Shown: one piece after another, positions 19,754-29,347 of the stretch | How the letters are laid out: each line of letters opens with the position of its first letter | Position numbering within the stretch: position 1 is the first letter of the stretch | Assembly (NCBI RefSeq): GCF_900312995.1 | Contig: NZ_ONZI01000001.1 | Span: 744,001 to 808,000 of the forward strand | Reading direction: 5' to 3' | DNA length: 64,000 bases | Source of the DNA: Kushneria phyllosphaerae | Lineage (GTDB): Bacteria; Pseudomonadota; Gammaproteobacteria; Pseudomonadales; Halomonadaceae | Program-made: the position numbers and the translations under genes | Notes under the pieces: model-generated | What the model was told of the DNA's origin: nothing | Databases searched by the model: none | What the model saw: the letters and a program-made list of their open reading frames with translations, nothing else

Positions 19754-21940
19754 ATGAAAACATCAACGCAGACAGCAGAGCCTACCGTCTTGACGCTGCG
19801 TGTCGAAGGCATGGACTGCGGCGGTTGTGAGCGCAAGGTCGTGTCGGCGCTAGAGCGGCTGGACGGCATTGAGGAGGTAACGGCAAGCTCGGTCACGGGT
19901 TCGGTGAAGATTCACCATCACGATCACGCAGCCCACTCGCAAAAAGCCATTGAAAGTATTCTGAGTGAATTAGGCTACCGAATAACTTCCCATGATGGCC
20001 ATAAACAGGCATCTGGCTCTTCAACTCCCTGGTGGCAAACCGCTAAAGGGCGTTTGGTCATTATCACAGGGGGGCTGCTGATAGTGGCCTTCGCACTTCG
20101 TTTGGCATGGCCTTCGTTGGGTAATGTCCCTTTCATTCTGGCTACGCTGGTCGGATTGATACCCATCGCGAAAAGTGCCTGGGGCGCACTCAAGATGCGC
20201 AACCCCTTCACCATCGAGATGCTGATGTGCATCGCGGCACTTGGTGCATTGGCTATCAACGCTGCCGCTGAAGCAGCGATGGTCGTGTTCTTGTTCGCCG
20301 TGGGGGAGCTACTTGAAGGAGTAGCCGCTTCACGGGCACGACACAGCATCTCGGCCTTGGCAAACTTGACGCCGTCAACCGCAAGACTGATGGATAATGG
20401 CAATCTGCGTGACGTTTCGGCGGAGTCACTCGAACCCGGTCAGCGCGTTCTGGTGCGGCCCGGTGATCGCGTCCCCTGTGATGGACGTATTCTGGTGGGA
20501 ACGTCAGACCTGGACGAATCGCCGGTAAACGGTGAGTCCATACCCCGTTCGCGTGCGCCTGGTGATGATATTTTTGCTGGCACAGTGAATCTTGATGCCA
20601 CCCTGGAGGTGGAAGTAACACGAGGCGCTGATGACAATACGATCGCACGCGTCATACGCCTGGTTGAAGAAGCTCAGGCTGCCAAGGCACCGATAGCACG
20701 CTTCATCGATCGCTTTGCTTACTACTATATGCCCGCTGTCGTATTGCTCGCCCTGCTGATGGCCATAGTGCCACCGCTGGTATCGACCATGGCATGGTCG
20801 GAGTCGATTTACCGGGCGCTAGCATTGCTATTAATCGCATGCCCCTGCGCACTGGTAATTTCCACCCCGGCCGCCATCGCCGCAGGCCTCTCGGTGGGTG
20901 CTCGGCACGGCCTGCTGATCAAAGGGGGAGCCGTTCTTGAAAAGTTAGGCAAGCTTCGCCTGGTGGCATTGGACAAGACAGGCACCCTCACTGCAGGTAC
21001 CCCAAGAGTCACGGATGTGGAGTCCTGGGCTATCGAGGAAGGCGATAAAGACGTATTACGGCTTGCCGCCGCGATAGAGCGAGATTCCAGTCATCCTATC
21101 GCCACGGCTATTGTTGATCATGCCCGACAGTCGGGCATGACCTTCCCCATGGTCACCGACAGCCGCGCTCTGGCAGGGCGCGGTGTCTCAGGCCAGGTGG
21201 AGGGTCGCGAACTGAGTTTAATGACGCCTCGTCACCTCAACGAGCAGATCATGCTGGATGAAAGCATGAGCGCTCGGATTGTAGAGTTGGAAGAAGCCGG
21301 CAAGAGCCTCGCTCTTCTCGTCGAAGGCGAGCGTTTACTGGGTTTGATCGCTGTTCGCGATGAGCCACGCGAAGATGCCCTTGAAGGCCTGGCGGCGCTA
21401 TCCCGTTTAGGGGTACAGGCTGTCATGCTCAGCGGTGATAATGCTCGCACTGTTGCTGCCACTGGGGACAGCCTGGGCATTGAAGCGTACGGCGAACTGA
21501 TGCCTGAAGACAAGGCAGCATATGTTCGAGACTGGCAAGCGGCAGACCGTGGCCCTATCGGTAAAGTAGGCGATGGCATCAATGACGCACCGGCACTTGC
21601 GGCAGCTGATGTCGGTATCGCCATGGGTAGTGGCACGGATGTGGCGTTGGAAACTGCCGATGCAGCCTTGCTCAAAAACCGCGTTACCGGCATCGCTGAG
21701 CTGATAGACCTCTCGCGCGCCACTCTGCGCAATGTGAAAACCAATGTTGCTCTTGCGCTTGGCCTAAAAGCCATTTTTCTGGTCACGACGGCTCTGGGTA
21801 TTACCGGCATGTGGATTGCGGTGATGGCCGATACCGGTGCTACTGTTCTGGTGACGTTGAACGCGATGCGACTGCTGGGTTACCGCTTTTCACCCGATAC
21901 TGCGTTGCCAGGCCTGTCCCAAGGAAAAACAACGTCATGA
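19754..21940 (+). CDS. Heavy-metal P-type ATPase (Cd2+/Zn2+/Pb2+ exporting)
   Basis: A 728-residue P1B-type pump. An N-terminal HMA domain has GMDCGGCERKV and is followed by a His-rich stretch. The membrane CPC motif (ACPCALVIS) puts it in the metal-transporting class. The phosphorylation site DKTGTLT, the HP motif (SSHPIA) and the hinge GDGINDAPAL complete the catalytic core. The family (ZntA, CadA, PbrA) exports soft divalent cations from the cytosol using ATP. ATG 19754 follows a ggaag site. It is controlled by the divergent MerR gene. Its stop overlaps the next short frame by four bases (ATGA). Confidence 0.95.
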   Translation: MKTSTQTAEPTVLTLRVEGMDCGGCERKVVSALERLDGIEEVTASSVTGSVKIHHHDHAAHSQKAIESILSELGYRITSHDGHKQASGSSTPWWQTAKGRLVIITGGLLIVAFALRLAWPSLGNVPFILATLVGLIPIAKSAWGALKMRNPFTIEMLMCIAALGALAINAAAEAAMVVFLFAVGELLEGVAASRARHSISALANLTPSTARLMDNGNLRDVSAESLEPGQRVLVRPGDRVPCDGRILVGTSDLDESPVNGESIPRSRAPGDDIFAGTVNLDATLEVEVTRGADDNTIARVIRLVEEAQAAKAPIARFIDRFAYYYMPAVVLLALLMAIVPPLVSTMAWSESIYRALALLLIACPCALVISTPAAIAAGLSVGARHGLLIKGGAVLEKLGKLRLVALDKTGTLTAGTPRVTDVESWAIEEGDKDVLRLAAAIERDSSHPIATAIVDHARQSGMTFPMVTDSRALAGRGVSGQVEGRELSLMTPRHLNEQIMLDESMSARIVELEEAGKSLALLVEGERLLGLIAVRDEPREDALEGLAALSRLGVQAVMLSGDNARTVAATGDSLGIEAYGELMPEDKAAYVRDWQAADRGPIGKVGDGINDAPALAAADVGIAMGSGTDVALETADAALLKNRVTGIAELIDLSRATLRNVKTNVALALGLKAIFLVTTALGITGMWIAVMADTGATVLVTLNAMRLLGYRFSPDTALPGLSQGKTTS

Positions 21941-22008
21941 GAACAGCGCAAAACGATAGCTCTTCACGTCGTTGGCCATGGTTCACGCTCGTTGGCGTTA
22001 TGGCGTGA
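21937..22008 (+). pseudogene. 23-codon start of a lost gene, possibly lspA-like
   Basis: MRTAQNDSSSRRWPWFTLVGVMA then stop. It is coupled to the ATPase gene by an ATGA overlap. A short polar N-terminus followed by a hydrophobic helix start is what a prolipoprotein signal peptidase (LspA/PbrC) would show. PbrC-like genes commonly follow such ATPases in lead-resistance operons. Too little remains for a firm call. Confidence 0.3.
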
Positions 22009-22041
22009 GCGTCCTGCTTTATAAGCGCCTTGAGTAAGGCT

Positions 22042-23574
22042 ATGGATTCAGTCAGGCAAGAAAAAAAATATACGCTTTTGGCTGGACGAATCTCATCAAT
22101 AGTCGATTGCCTTGTAGCGTTAGCCGCTGGAGCGTTGACCACCTTGAGTGCCGCCCCGTTCTTCCTGTGGTGGCTTGGCCCTGTGGCCGTAGCACTGGTC
22201 TATTGGAAGATACAGTCGCTAACGACCACCAGGGCCACTCTACGTGGGTGGTGCTATGGGGTAGGCCTGTTCGGTTCTGGCACATCGTGGGTCTTCGTTG
22301 CTATTCACGATTTCGGTGGCACCGGGGCCTTGGGAGCGATGCTCCTTACCACTCTTTTTGTCAGCGCCCTGGCGCTCTTCTTTGCAATTCCCTTTGGTCT
22401 CTATCGACGCGTCACGGGATCACGGTTCGCCTTTCTTGGCTTTGCCGGTATGTGGGTGATGAGCGAATGGCTACGCACCTGGTTGTTCACCGGCTTTCCC
22501 TGGTTATTGTTAGGCACCTCTCAGATAGATTCTCCACTAGCCCCATGGGCACCCGTTGGTGGTGTGTACTTGCTGTCACTCATGACCGCGCTGACAGGAA
22601 CGTTAGGGGTAGAGGTACTGCGTGGACGCTGGGGTTGCCTTGTCCCGATTGCCGCCCTGTGGTTCGTTCCATTCCTGTTGCCCACCCAATGGACAACCCC
22701 GGCTGGCAAACCCATCCGAGTGGCGTTGTTGCAAGGGGACCTTGATCAGCGCATTAAGTGGACTGCCAAAGGGCAGCGCGAGGCGGTCAACATCTACACA
22801 ACGATGTCACAGGAACAAACACGGGATATCGATCTCATCATTTGGCCCGAGGCAGCTCTTCCCATGTTTGAGCAGGAAGTACAAAGAATACTTGAGCAAG
22901 TAGCGTCTGATCTTGGGCCTGGCACCGCCTTGTTGACCGGCATCCTGCAACGTGACCGTGAGGGGCGTTCTTACAACAGCGTCATAGGGTTAAATGACGT
23001 ACAAGGTCAATACCAGAAAGCGCACCTGGTACCGTTTGGCGAGTATTTGCCACTCGAAAACCTCCTCGCTGGCACTCTCGCTTTTTTTAACTTGCCAGCA
23101 CCAGGCCTGACCCCAGGAGCAGAAGACCAGGCTCCGTTACACGTAGCTGGAATCACTATTGGTAATGCTATCTGTTACGAGATCATTTTTGCTGACCATG
23201 TGGCCCAACAGGCGCGTAATGCCGAGCTGCTATTGACGGTTTCCAACGATACGTGGTTCGGGCGTTCCATTGGCCCACACCAACATCTTCAAATGGCGCG
23301 TTTACGTGCTTTGGAAAATGGCCGCTACCTACTTCGTGCCACCAGTAATGGCGTGACGGCCATGATCGATCCCCAGGGCCAGATCACTGCCCGTGCCCCA
23401 CAGTTTGAACAGACCAGCTTAACTGGCGAAGTGACTCCTATGCAGGGCCTGACCCCTTTCAGTCGCACCGGTAGTGGGCCCGCCTGGATACTCGCTGCCA
23501 TGCTGACGCTGCTCGGATTACCACTGAACTTGTCTCGGTCAAAAAGCGACGCATTAGATGAAAAAGGAACCTGA
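22042..23574 (+). CDS. lnt: Apolipoprotein N-acyltransferase, transposon-borne copy
   Basis: A 510-residue enzyme. Six or seven membrane helices fill the first 215 residues. A nitrilase-fold domain follows with the catalytic glutamate (IIWPEAALP), lysine (YQKAHLVPFGEYLP) and cysteine (GNAICYEIIF), then a last C-terminal helix. Lnt adds the third acyl chain to outer-membrane lipoproteins. The housekeeping copy is normally elsewhere in the genome, so this one is probably an accessory paralogue carried with the metal genes. ATG 22042 is favoured over the TTG at 22030. Its place after the lsp-like remnant suggests a lipoprotein-processing function tied to metal stress, which is inference. Confidence 0.92.
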   Translation: MDSVRQEKKYTLLAGRISSIVDCLVALAAGALTTLSAAPFFLWWLGPVAVALVYWKIQSLTTTRATLRGWCYGVGLFGSGTSWVFVAIHDFGGTGALGAMLLTTLFVSALALFFAIPFGLYRRVTGSRFAFLGFAGMWVMSEWLRTWLFTGFPWLLLGTSQIDSPLAPWAPVGGVYLLSLMTALTGTLGVEVLRGRWGCLVPIAALWFVPFLLPTQWTTPAGKPIRVALLQGDLDQRIKWTAKGQREAVNIYTTMSQEQTRDIDLIIWPEAALPMFEQEVQRILEQVASDLGPGTALLTGILQRDREGRSYNSVIGLNDVQGQYQKAHLVPFGEYLPLENLLAGTLAFFNLPAPGLTPGAEDQAPLHVAGITIGNAICYEIIFADHVAQQARNAELLLTVSNDTWFGRSIGPHQHLQMARLRALENGRYLLRATSNGVTAMIDPQGQITARAPQFEQTSLTGEVTPMQGLTPFSRTGSGPAWILAAMLTLLGLPLNLSRSKSDALDEKGT

Positions 23575-24010
23575 AGATGCTCTTGGCAAATAACGCAGCG
23601 ATACTTGCGAGGCTGCTCCCATGGCCAATGCAGATGGGCGTCATCATGAGTGTCATGGTGACGTCTCTGGCATGGTTTCCTGTCACCATGGCGGCACAAC
23701 CGCCCATTACCCAAAAGACGTAATGGCCCACGGGAGCATTACCCGCTACCCGAGGAAGGCAATATCATCAATTAGCCTATTAAAATCAGTTGAGAAAACG
23801 GTCAGCCGCTGGTTCAAGCATTTCCGCTACTTGGAGAAGAGCAAAGAAGTGAAGGCTATCGAGGGCGTTTATGAAGAACTGGTTTTGACGTCATCGCAAC
23901 GGTCGTGACACTTATTCCGGGAACCCGTTGAACACCGACATACAGGTGAAGAGCAATAGCCCCGGGCAAACGGCGGGGTGATATTAGCCCCATGAAGAGC
24001 TGGGGAGCTC
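23575..24010. other. Intergenic stretch in transposon without a recognised gene
   Basis: It holds a 48-codon frame from ATG 23577 (MLLANNAAILARLL...) and an overlapping frame rich in His and Cys (HHECHGD, MVSCHHGG) that ends at 23908. I recognise neither. The block probably marks a junction between cargo and the transposition genes. Confidence 0.4.
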
Positions 24011-25495
24011 TCAAGGTACTTGTACGCGATCCGCGTCAGCCATAGGCAGCCAGTAGGTAACGCCGCCCATCACCACCTGTATCCCATCTGTCGTTCGCTC
24101 TACAGTCTGTTGGCGAAGCATTTTCTGCGTTACTTTTGTGTCATGAAAATACTCCATGGCAGCAACGATCCATCGCTCCCTCCAGGCCTCTCCTTGATCA
24201 GTGCACCGTGCCATCGTCATCAGGGTGCGGGCTAGTGTTTCTTTTCGCCGCTTTCTTGCCCGTTTTACATCCACCCGAGGAGTCAACGTGGTGACATGTT
24301 GGCGATTCAAGAAATTGGTAAACCCCGTCACCGAGGCAGCTTGCCCGGGCACCGCATGCAAATAATTATCCACATCGCCCTGTTGAGGCAGCCGTTGCCC
24401 TTCCCGGTCAGTAGCGAGTAACAATGCGGCTGCCGCTTTTAGTGCAAGTCGTGCGGAGGTGTGGGACGTTTTACCCGCCTCTATACGGGTGTCCAATTGC
24501 AGCCAATAGGCTTTCAGCACCTGGTCTGATAGCGAAGCGGACGGCATGGAACTGAGGCACGCCTGAATACGCCGTTTCTCTGAATCGATCCGCTTTGCCT
24601 GGTGATCCGGCTCAACCCCTTGCTCTTCATGCAACCATCGCATGGGAAGCCTCACTCGCCGCAAGCCCTCTGCCCCGAAGTGGTGGAGTAGCTCCGAGTA
24701 GGTCGGTATCCGTGACCATGCCTGGTCGATTTCAAGGAAGAACGGGAAGAAATGGTTGATCCTGAGAGCAGCTTTATGCGGGCCCGTGGTGCGAATCATC
24801 CATTCACCAAACTCCCCGAATGCCTCACTTAACGCTTTGGTGGTGATACCTGCCTGACCAATGGTGATCCTCTTGCGGCATGTACGCGTCCAGTAGCAAG
24901 GCTCACAGATATCGCCGCGACCCGCTGGCATGAGATGGCCACAAGATGGGCAAGCCATCTCACCTTGCTCATAACAGGCGTTGCACAATGCGTCACCGCT
25001 GAATGTCATGACCAATAAGCGGTACCGACGACATGCAGAGCAGGTACCGTGGTCTGCCGTCGCACAGCGTGGACATAAGCGATGATCATGACCCATACGC
25101 GTCACTCGGGTAAGACGTTGAGACACCTTGTCACACGCCTCGCAGGGCTCTGGCTCTCTAAAATAGGGAGCGCAGGCGTTACAGACAGGGCCGTAGGGAG
25201 TGACCTTGCCGATGTTGTAGTCTGAACTGGCTTTCCCACATCGTGCACACGCTTTGTCGACATCGCACTTCCGACAGACGGCTTCTGGGTCATTCCTGGG
25301 CAGACGGGCCAACTCACCACATCGTGGGCACATCCGTCGCTTAAACACCCGAGCATAGCAGGTTGCGCAGTAACCATGCCCTTTATGGCGTCGCCACAAT
25401 TTGGAGACTTCTCGGCCACACTCATCACAGCCTACCGTTTTGTGTTGATTCAAAAGGTTGGCTCCGCTTTCATTCTCCGTTTTAAACGCGCCCAT
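24011..25495 (-). CDS. Zinc-ribbon-rich transposition accessory protein (TniE-position)
   Basis: A 494-residue protein. The first 210 residues hold at least eight CxxC knuckles (CDECG, CPRCG, CRKCD, CARCG, CNAC, CEACD, CPSCG, CEPC). The C-terminal half is helical and basic, with a segment resembling the core-binding region of tyrosine recombinases (GFTNFLNRQHV then RKRRKETLART). No complete catalytic R-H-R-Y set is evident. It overlaps the end of tniQ by 46 bases, so it belongs to the transposition operon. It occupies the place of tniE in Tn6022-type elements. Likely job: DNA recognition or target selection, by context only. Confidence 0.75.
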   Translation of the reverse strand: MGAFKTENESGANLLNQHKTVGCDECGREVSKLWRRHKGHGYCATCYARVFKRRMCPRCGELARLPRNDPEAVCRKCDVDKACARCGKASSDYNIGKVTPYGPVCNACAPYFREPEPCEACDKVSQRLTRVTRMGHDHRLCPRCATADHGTCSACRRYRLLVMTFSGDALCNACYEQGEMACPSCGHLMPAGRGDICEPCYWTRTCRKRITIGQAGITTKALSEAFGEFGEWMIRTTGPHKAALRINHFFPFFLEIDQAWSRIPTYSELLHHFGAEGLRRVRLPMRWLHEEQGVEPDHQAKRIDSEKRRIQACLSSMPSASLSDQVLKAYWLQLDTRIEAGKTSHTSARLALKAAAALLLATDREGQRLPQQGDVDNYLHAVPGQAASVTGFTNFLNRQHVTTLTPRVDVKRARKRRKETLARTLMTMARCTDQGEAWRERWIVAAMEYFHDTKVTQKMLRQQTVERTTDGIQVVMGGVTYWLPMADADRVQVP

Positions 25496-26538
25496 GAGGC
25501 TCTGACCGCGCGTTCCGACATGGGGCGATAAGCCGATGAAACACGGCGGCGATGCGGCCCATGAGGGTGATGAGATAACCGTGATAACAGCGGCAACAGC
25601 ACTACGGGAGGCGACTTTCGGGGATCATGAAGCGCGCTCCTCTTGACATGGCACTCGACCAGAGCGCTGAACGTTTCTTCAAAACCTATACTTAGCAAAC
25701 GCTCCACCGCCGCCAATAAGGCACTACGCTCGCTGACAGGCAACAGTTCAAACGCTAATCCAGATATAGGCATCCGGCTATCAGTTACTGGAATGTCCAA
25801 TGACAGAAGCGCAATGCCGAGGTCTGACACAGGCCGCCGACTTGCACGCCGTACAACGCCAAGAAAGAAGGTCACCATAGAAAACCAATCGTCGGGTGCG
25901 ATAGAGGCCTGCCTAAACGTTACGTTACCCGTTTTTAAAACACGATCAGCCAACACTTGGAAATTGAACGCTTCAGGTAAAGGCGACGTGCATACCTCCT
26001 TTCTAAAATCCTCATGACACCGGCTGCATTGAGCTAAATGTTGATCTTCCGCTGAAAGACGATGAGGCTCTATAGGGGCCTTGCATACTGGACACTCATC
26101 TATCAGTTGCACTCCATGAAAGCCGCATCCAGTATGCCAGGCGAATCGCCAGTGTCGGCGCAAGTAAGGGGTGGAGTCCTCTGCCAGGCATAGCGTGCAT
26201 ACCTGCTGTCCTCCATGGCGTAGTCGATTTCGGCTACCGAGGGCCAACAACCAGGGCCAAGCCTGCGCTTCCGGTAATGAGTAACCGGCCACTTTCTCAC
26301 AGTCGTCCCGCACCCCCGCCTTTTTAAACCTGTCGGGAGCATTCCCCGAGGCATTCACTAATGGACGTATTTTGGTGAGGGGTATTTCCCTATCGATGTC
26401 CCTCGTCCATACACGCCATGATGGCCAGATAGCCCCGGTGAGCGACAAAGGATCACACCCCTGTCGCATCGCCGCCCGAACGAGCCATGATGAAAGGGAC
26501 TCCTCAGGCAGCAGGGGCACACTCAGCGCCCAGGGCAT
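25450..26538 (-). CDS. tniQ: TniQ/TnsD-family target-selection protein
   Basis: A 362-residue protein. It has the TniQ domain: an N-terminal LLPEESLSSWLVRAA motif, then two zinc-knuckle pairs (VCTLCLAED with HTGCGFHGVQLIDECPVC, and CSRCHEDF). A helical C-terminal part follows that in TnsD relatives binds the attachment site. TniQ/TnsD proteins bridge the AAA+ regulator TnsC/TniB to target DNA. Given where the element sits, this is the best candidate for recognising comM. Its start touches the stop of tniB by one base. Confidence 0.9.
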   Translation of the reverse strand: MPWALSVPLLPEESLSSWLVRAAMRQGCDPLSLTGAIWPSWRVWTRDIDREIPLTKIRPLVNASGNAPDRFKKAGVRDDCEKVAGYSLPEAQAWPWLLALGSRNRLRHGGQQVCTLCLAEDSTPYLRRHWRFAWHTGCGFHGVQLIDECPVCKAPIEPHRLSAEDQHLAQCSRCHEDFRKEVCTSPLPEAFNFQVLADRVLKTGNVTFRQASIAPDDWFSMVTFFLGVVRRASRRPVSDLGIALLSLDIPVTDSRMPISGLAFELLPVSERSALLAAVERLLSIGFEETFSALVECHVKRSALHDPRKSPPVVLLPLLSRLSHHPHGPHRRRVSSAYRPMSERAVRASWARLKRRMKAEPTF

Positions 26539-27422
26539 TACAGCAATACTTCCCTAATGCCACGGGTGGGGCGCACCCATGATTTACTCTGAATGATTTT
26601 TTCATCAATGCGCTCAGCTCCAGACAAAATAGCGGCATTCGCACACTCAATCAGCAGCCGGTGCAGGTCACCCAAATTACCGCCAGAAATTGCGTGGAGC
26701 TGAGTAGCCAATTGTGGCTCATGCAGTTGGGAAGGATGTTTGAGCGGCAGGATCTTCTCAAAGCCGGCAAGCAGCTTCTGAAACTCCTGATTAAGCTCCC
26801 ACTTCGGTAATGCAACCACATCAAAGCGACTCGCATGCTGCGGGTCTGAATGCAGCACACGCACAGCATCCTGCGTACCCACACCAACGATGGGAATCAT
26901 TAACTCATTGCATAGGAGCTTAATGGCATTCATCGTTTCGCGCTGCTTGACGGCGCCACCGGTTAGCAGTGAATGGAACTCATCAATGATCAACAAGCGG
27001 GTATGGCAAGCCCGAAGTTGATGAATCACCTGGTAGCGCAGCTTGGGTACCGGGTCTGAAGGCCGGTAGGGAGCCCAGAAGCTCTCTAGCACTGCGATAT
27101 ACAGACTTTTCTCATCGGCACTCGGTGGGGCTTGGGTGACGATCACTGGTTTCACCGGTTCTACGTCTTCATTCACGTAGCCCTCACCGTACTGTTTACG
27201 AAACCGTTGAACGATGGTTGTCTTTCCGTTGTTGGAGTCACCCACTAGCAAAAGGTTAGGCATACGAGGACGACTAGGCTTCTCCATCAGCCCACGCATG
27301 ACCTCAATGACACGATTGGCCAATGGATACCCCAGCCATCGAGGTTGATCCATAAACTCCATTCGCTCTTTAGCGGACAGCCCCAGGACATGACGAAGAT
27401 CAGGATGAAGGTGTGTGCTCAT
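26538..27422 (-). CDS. tniB: TniB/TnsC AAA+ transposition regulator
   Basis: A 294-residue ATPase with Walker A GDSNNGKTT, Walker B LLIIDEFHSLL and a sensor region (IVGVGTQDA). The length and motif order fit TniB of the Tn5053/Tn6022 group, which is shorter than Tn7 TnsC. It forms ATP-dependent filaments on target DNA and recruits the transposase. It overlaps tniA by four bases (ATGA) and abuts tniQ, so it is translationally coupled in the tniCABQ operon. Confidence 0.93.
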   Translation of the reverse strand: MSTHLHPDLRHVLGLSAKERMEFMDQPRWLGYPLANRVIEVMRGLMEKPSRPRMPNLLLVGDSNNGKTTIVQRFRKQYGEGYVNEDVEPVKPVIVTQAPPSADEKSLYIAVLESFWAPYRPSDPVPKLRYQVIHQLRACHTRLLIIDEFHSLLTGGAVKQRETMNAIKLLCNELMIPIVGVGTQDAVRVLHSDPQHASRFDVVALPKWELNQEFQKLLAGFEKILPLKHPSQLHEPQLATQLHAISGGNLGDLHRLLIECANAAILSGAERIDEKIIQSKSWVRPTRGIREVLL

Positions 27423-29347
27423 GCTATGTCCCAGTTCACATCGATATCACCCGATAAGAGACCGTCTCCCTGAGCGGGTGACTCTTTGGGGGCCGCGGTT
27501 GAAGGCGCATGTAAGAGGGGATCTGCAGGCGTCACCTTCTTCTCATGCTCTTTACGTCGTTGTGCCTGACGGCGACTTCGCTTGGTGCGTGCTTGCGACT
27601 CCTCCACATGAGTTCGCAGTTCACTAATAGCGCGTAGGATTTCAGACTCATTGATCGAACTCCTGCCTTCCTGGCGAAGGCGCGCTTTGGCCTGAGCGTA
27701 CTCCCACACACTCATCGAGGGGAGGGCAAGATTGGCAAAGGGAATACGAAAATATTGCCCGAGTTCCGGGTCTTTGAACCAAATAACGCTAATGTCGCGA
27801 GGGTCGCGCCGGAATACAAAAGTGCGTTTCTTGCTTGGCGTGTCTGTATCTTTGGCATTGATCCATGGCCTTAGCGCCTCATCGTAATAATTTATGCCAT
27901 CGATGGTTACACCGAAGGTCTGGATCGTGCGCTGAAAGCTGGGCAAAAAATCGAGTAATACAGAAAGTCTGTCAGCAGGCCTCGGCGCTAAGCCCACGCC
28001 CTGCATGTCAACATTGCCAAACACACCGATTTCCCATTTCCTCATCGGTGACATACCAATTCCAGAATGAAGGCGTTGGTGGTAAACCTTGCAAATCAAC
28101 GTCACAAGCCACTCTTCAAATTCGCTTTTCGTCATGGCCGCGTGTTTTTCTGGATCGTATCCCTCTTTGTCTTTAATGGAGGAGAAGGTCGTCCCGGGCA
28201 GGTTATGGATTTCCTTGAGAAGAGACCCCAGCACCCGCTCAATATGGCCCCCGTAACGTGGCTGCTTAACAGGCCGAAACTCAAGGTTGATCCCATAGGC
28301 CAGGCATGAGCGCCGAAACGTCTCTGAGCGAAAATCTGGGCCGTTATCGACATGAATCGTGGCGGGTGTGCCCCATACCGGCCACTCGGCCTCCACGCTA
28401 TGCAGCAGCAACCACTCATCTTTAGGCAGCATGGAGTGCGCCACACACATGCCGACGGATGTTTCAGAGGGCGGGTCAAACGATAAGTAATACCCCGTAA
28501 CCATGCGAGTACACACGTCCATGGCCAACGTGATCCATGGTCGACCAATCGGTTTGCGATGCACATCATCGACCAAAATAATATCGGCAGGCGTGTGGTC
28601 AATCTGCATAACGGCTAATGGATAGTCCGCATTGGGAAATTTTCCGGCAGCCGGCTGAAACTTGTTGATCGCTTTCTCTCTAAAGCCATGGCCACGCAAC
28701 CGATCACGCTCTGGGATATCACGCAGACGAGCACGAACGGTACCAGGGCTCGGCGGGTCGATGCGCCTTTCATGGCAACGCCGCATCACTTCCTGTACCG
28801 CTTTTTGCGCGGAGGGGCGCTGCAGCGTCAGATACACGTCTTTAATGACTTCCTGAATCACCTCTTCGGCATGTGCGGGGATACGTGACTTACCCTTCTT
28901 CCACCCCGGCTTTTGAGGAATCAATGCGAGCACCGATCCCGTCGCCTTGTACCGCTTCAGCCAACGGTAGATCGTGGCCGTATCCACGCCTGTTTGTTTA
29001 GCACGTTCTTCCGCTGCATCTCGTCCTACGGTATGGCGATCCACCAGGGGCTTAATGATGGAAAGGCGATGCTCGGCCTCCCGCCAATCGGCATCCCCAA
29101 TCTCGGACATATCCTGCTCAAGGGGAGCAGGCCCGCTATGGAAAGGCCTCAATTCACCGATGCGAAGCGGACAACTACGCCCGGTCTCAACGGCAATACC
29201 AATGACCGTCTCAAAATCGAGCACCTGGGAAATTCGGTAAACGGTGCCATCTTTCTGAACCTGCTCACCCACCATGATTTGCAACTGTTGGCGTGTATGG
29301 GCAATGCCGCTATTGGGTTCAGTGGTGTTGCCACGATGATTATTCAT
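27419..29347 (-). CDS. tniA: TniA/TnsB DDE transposase
   Basis: A 642-residue transposase of the Mu/Tn7 type. An N-terminal helix-turn-helix region is followed by the RNase-H-like core with the catalytic triad: D in MQIDHTPAD, D in IHVDNGPDF and E in GGHIERVLG. A Mu-C-like beta-barrel and a basic C-terminus (KRSRRQAQRRKEH) complete it. The ATG at 29347 overlaps the stop of tniC (ATGAATAA); longer in-frame starts lie inside tniC. It would bind the GTCGCA-type repeats at the element ends and carry out 3' strand joining, with the TnsA-like nuclease cutting the 5' ends. Confidence 0.95.
   Translation of the reverse strand: MNNHRGNTTEPNSGIAHTRQQLQIMVGEQVQKDGTVYRISQVLDFETVIGIAVETGRSCPLRIGELRPFHSGPAPLEQDMSEIGDADWREAEHRLSIIKPLVDRHTVGRDAAEERAKQTGVDTATIYRWLKRYKATGSVLALIPQKPGWKKGKSRIPAHAEEVIQEVIKDVYLTLQRPSAQKAVQEVMRRCHERRIDPPSPGTVRARLRDIPERDRLRGHGFREKAINKFQPAAGKFPNADYPLAVMQIDHTPADIILVDDVHRKPIGRPWITLAMDVCTRMVTGYYLSFDPPSETSVGMCVAHSMLPKDEWLLLHSVEAEWPVWGTPATIHVDNGPDFRSETFRRSCLAYGINLEFRPVKQPRYGGHIERVLGSLLKEIHNLPGTTFSSIKDKEGYDPEKHAAMTKSEFEEWLVTLICKVYHQRLHSGIGMSPMRKWEIGVFGNVDMQGVGLAPRPADRLSVLLDFLPSFQRTIQTFGVTIDGINYYDEALRPWINAKDTDTPSKKRTFVFRRDPRDISVIWFKDPELGQYFRIPFANLALPSMSVWEYAQAKARLRQEGRSSINESEILRAISELRTHVEESQARTKRSRRQAQRRKEHEKKVTPADPLLHAPSTAAPKESPAQGDGLLSGDIDVNWDIA

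Noticed and set aside
23621..23908. Transposase fragment of an insertion sequence
   Set aside because: I could not find a DDE motif or terminal repeats; the resemblance was only to short helical stretches.
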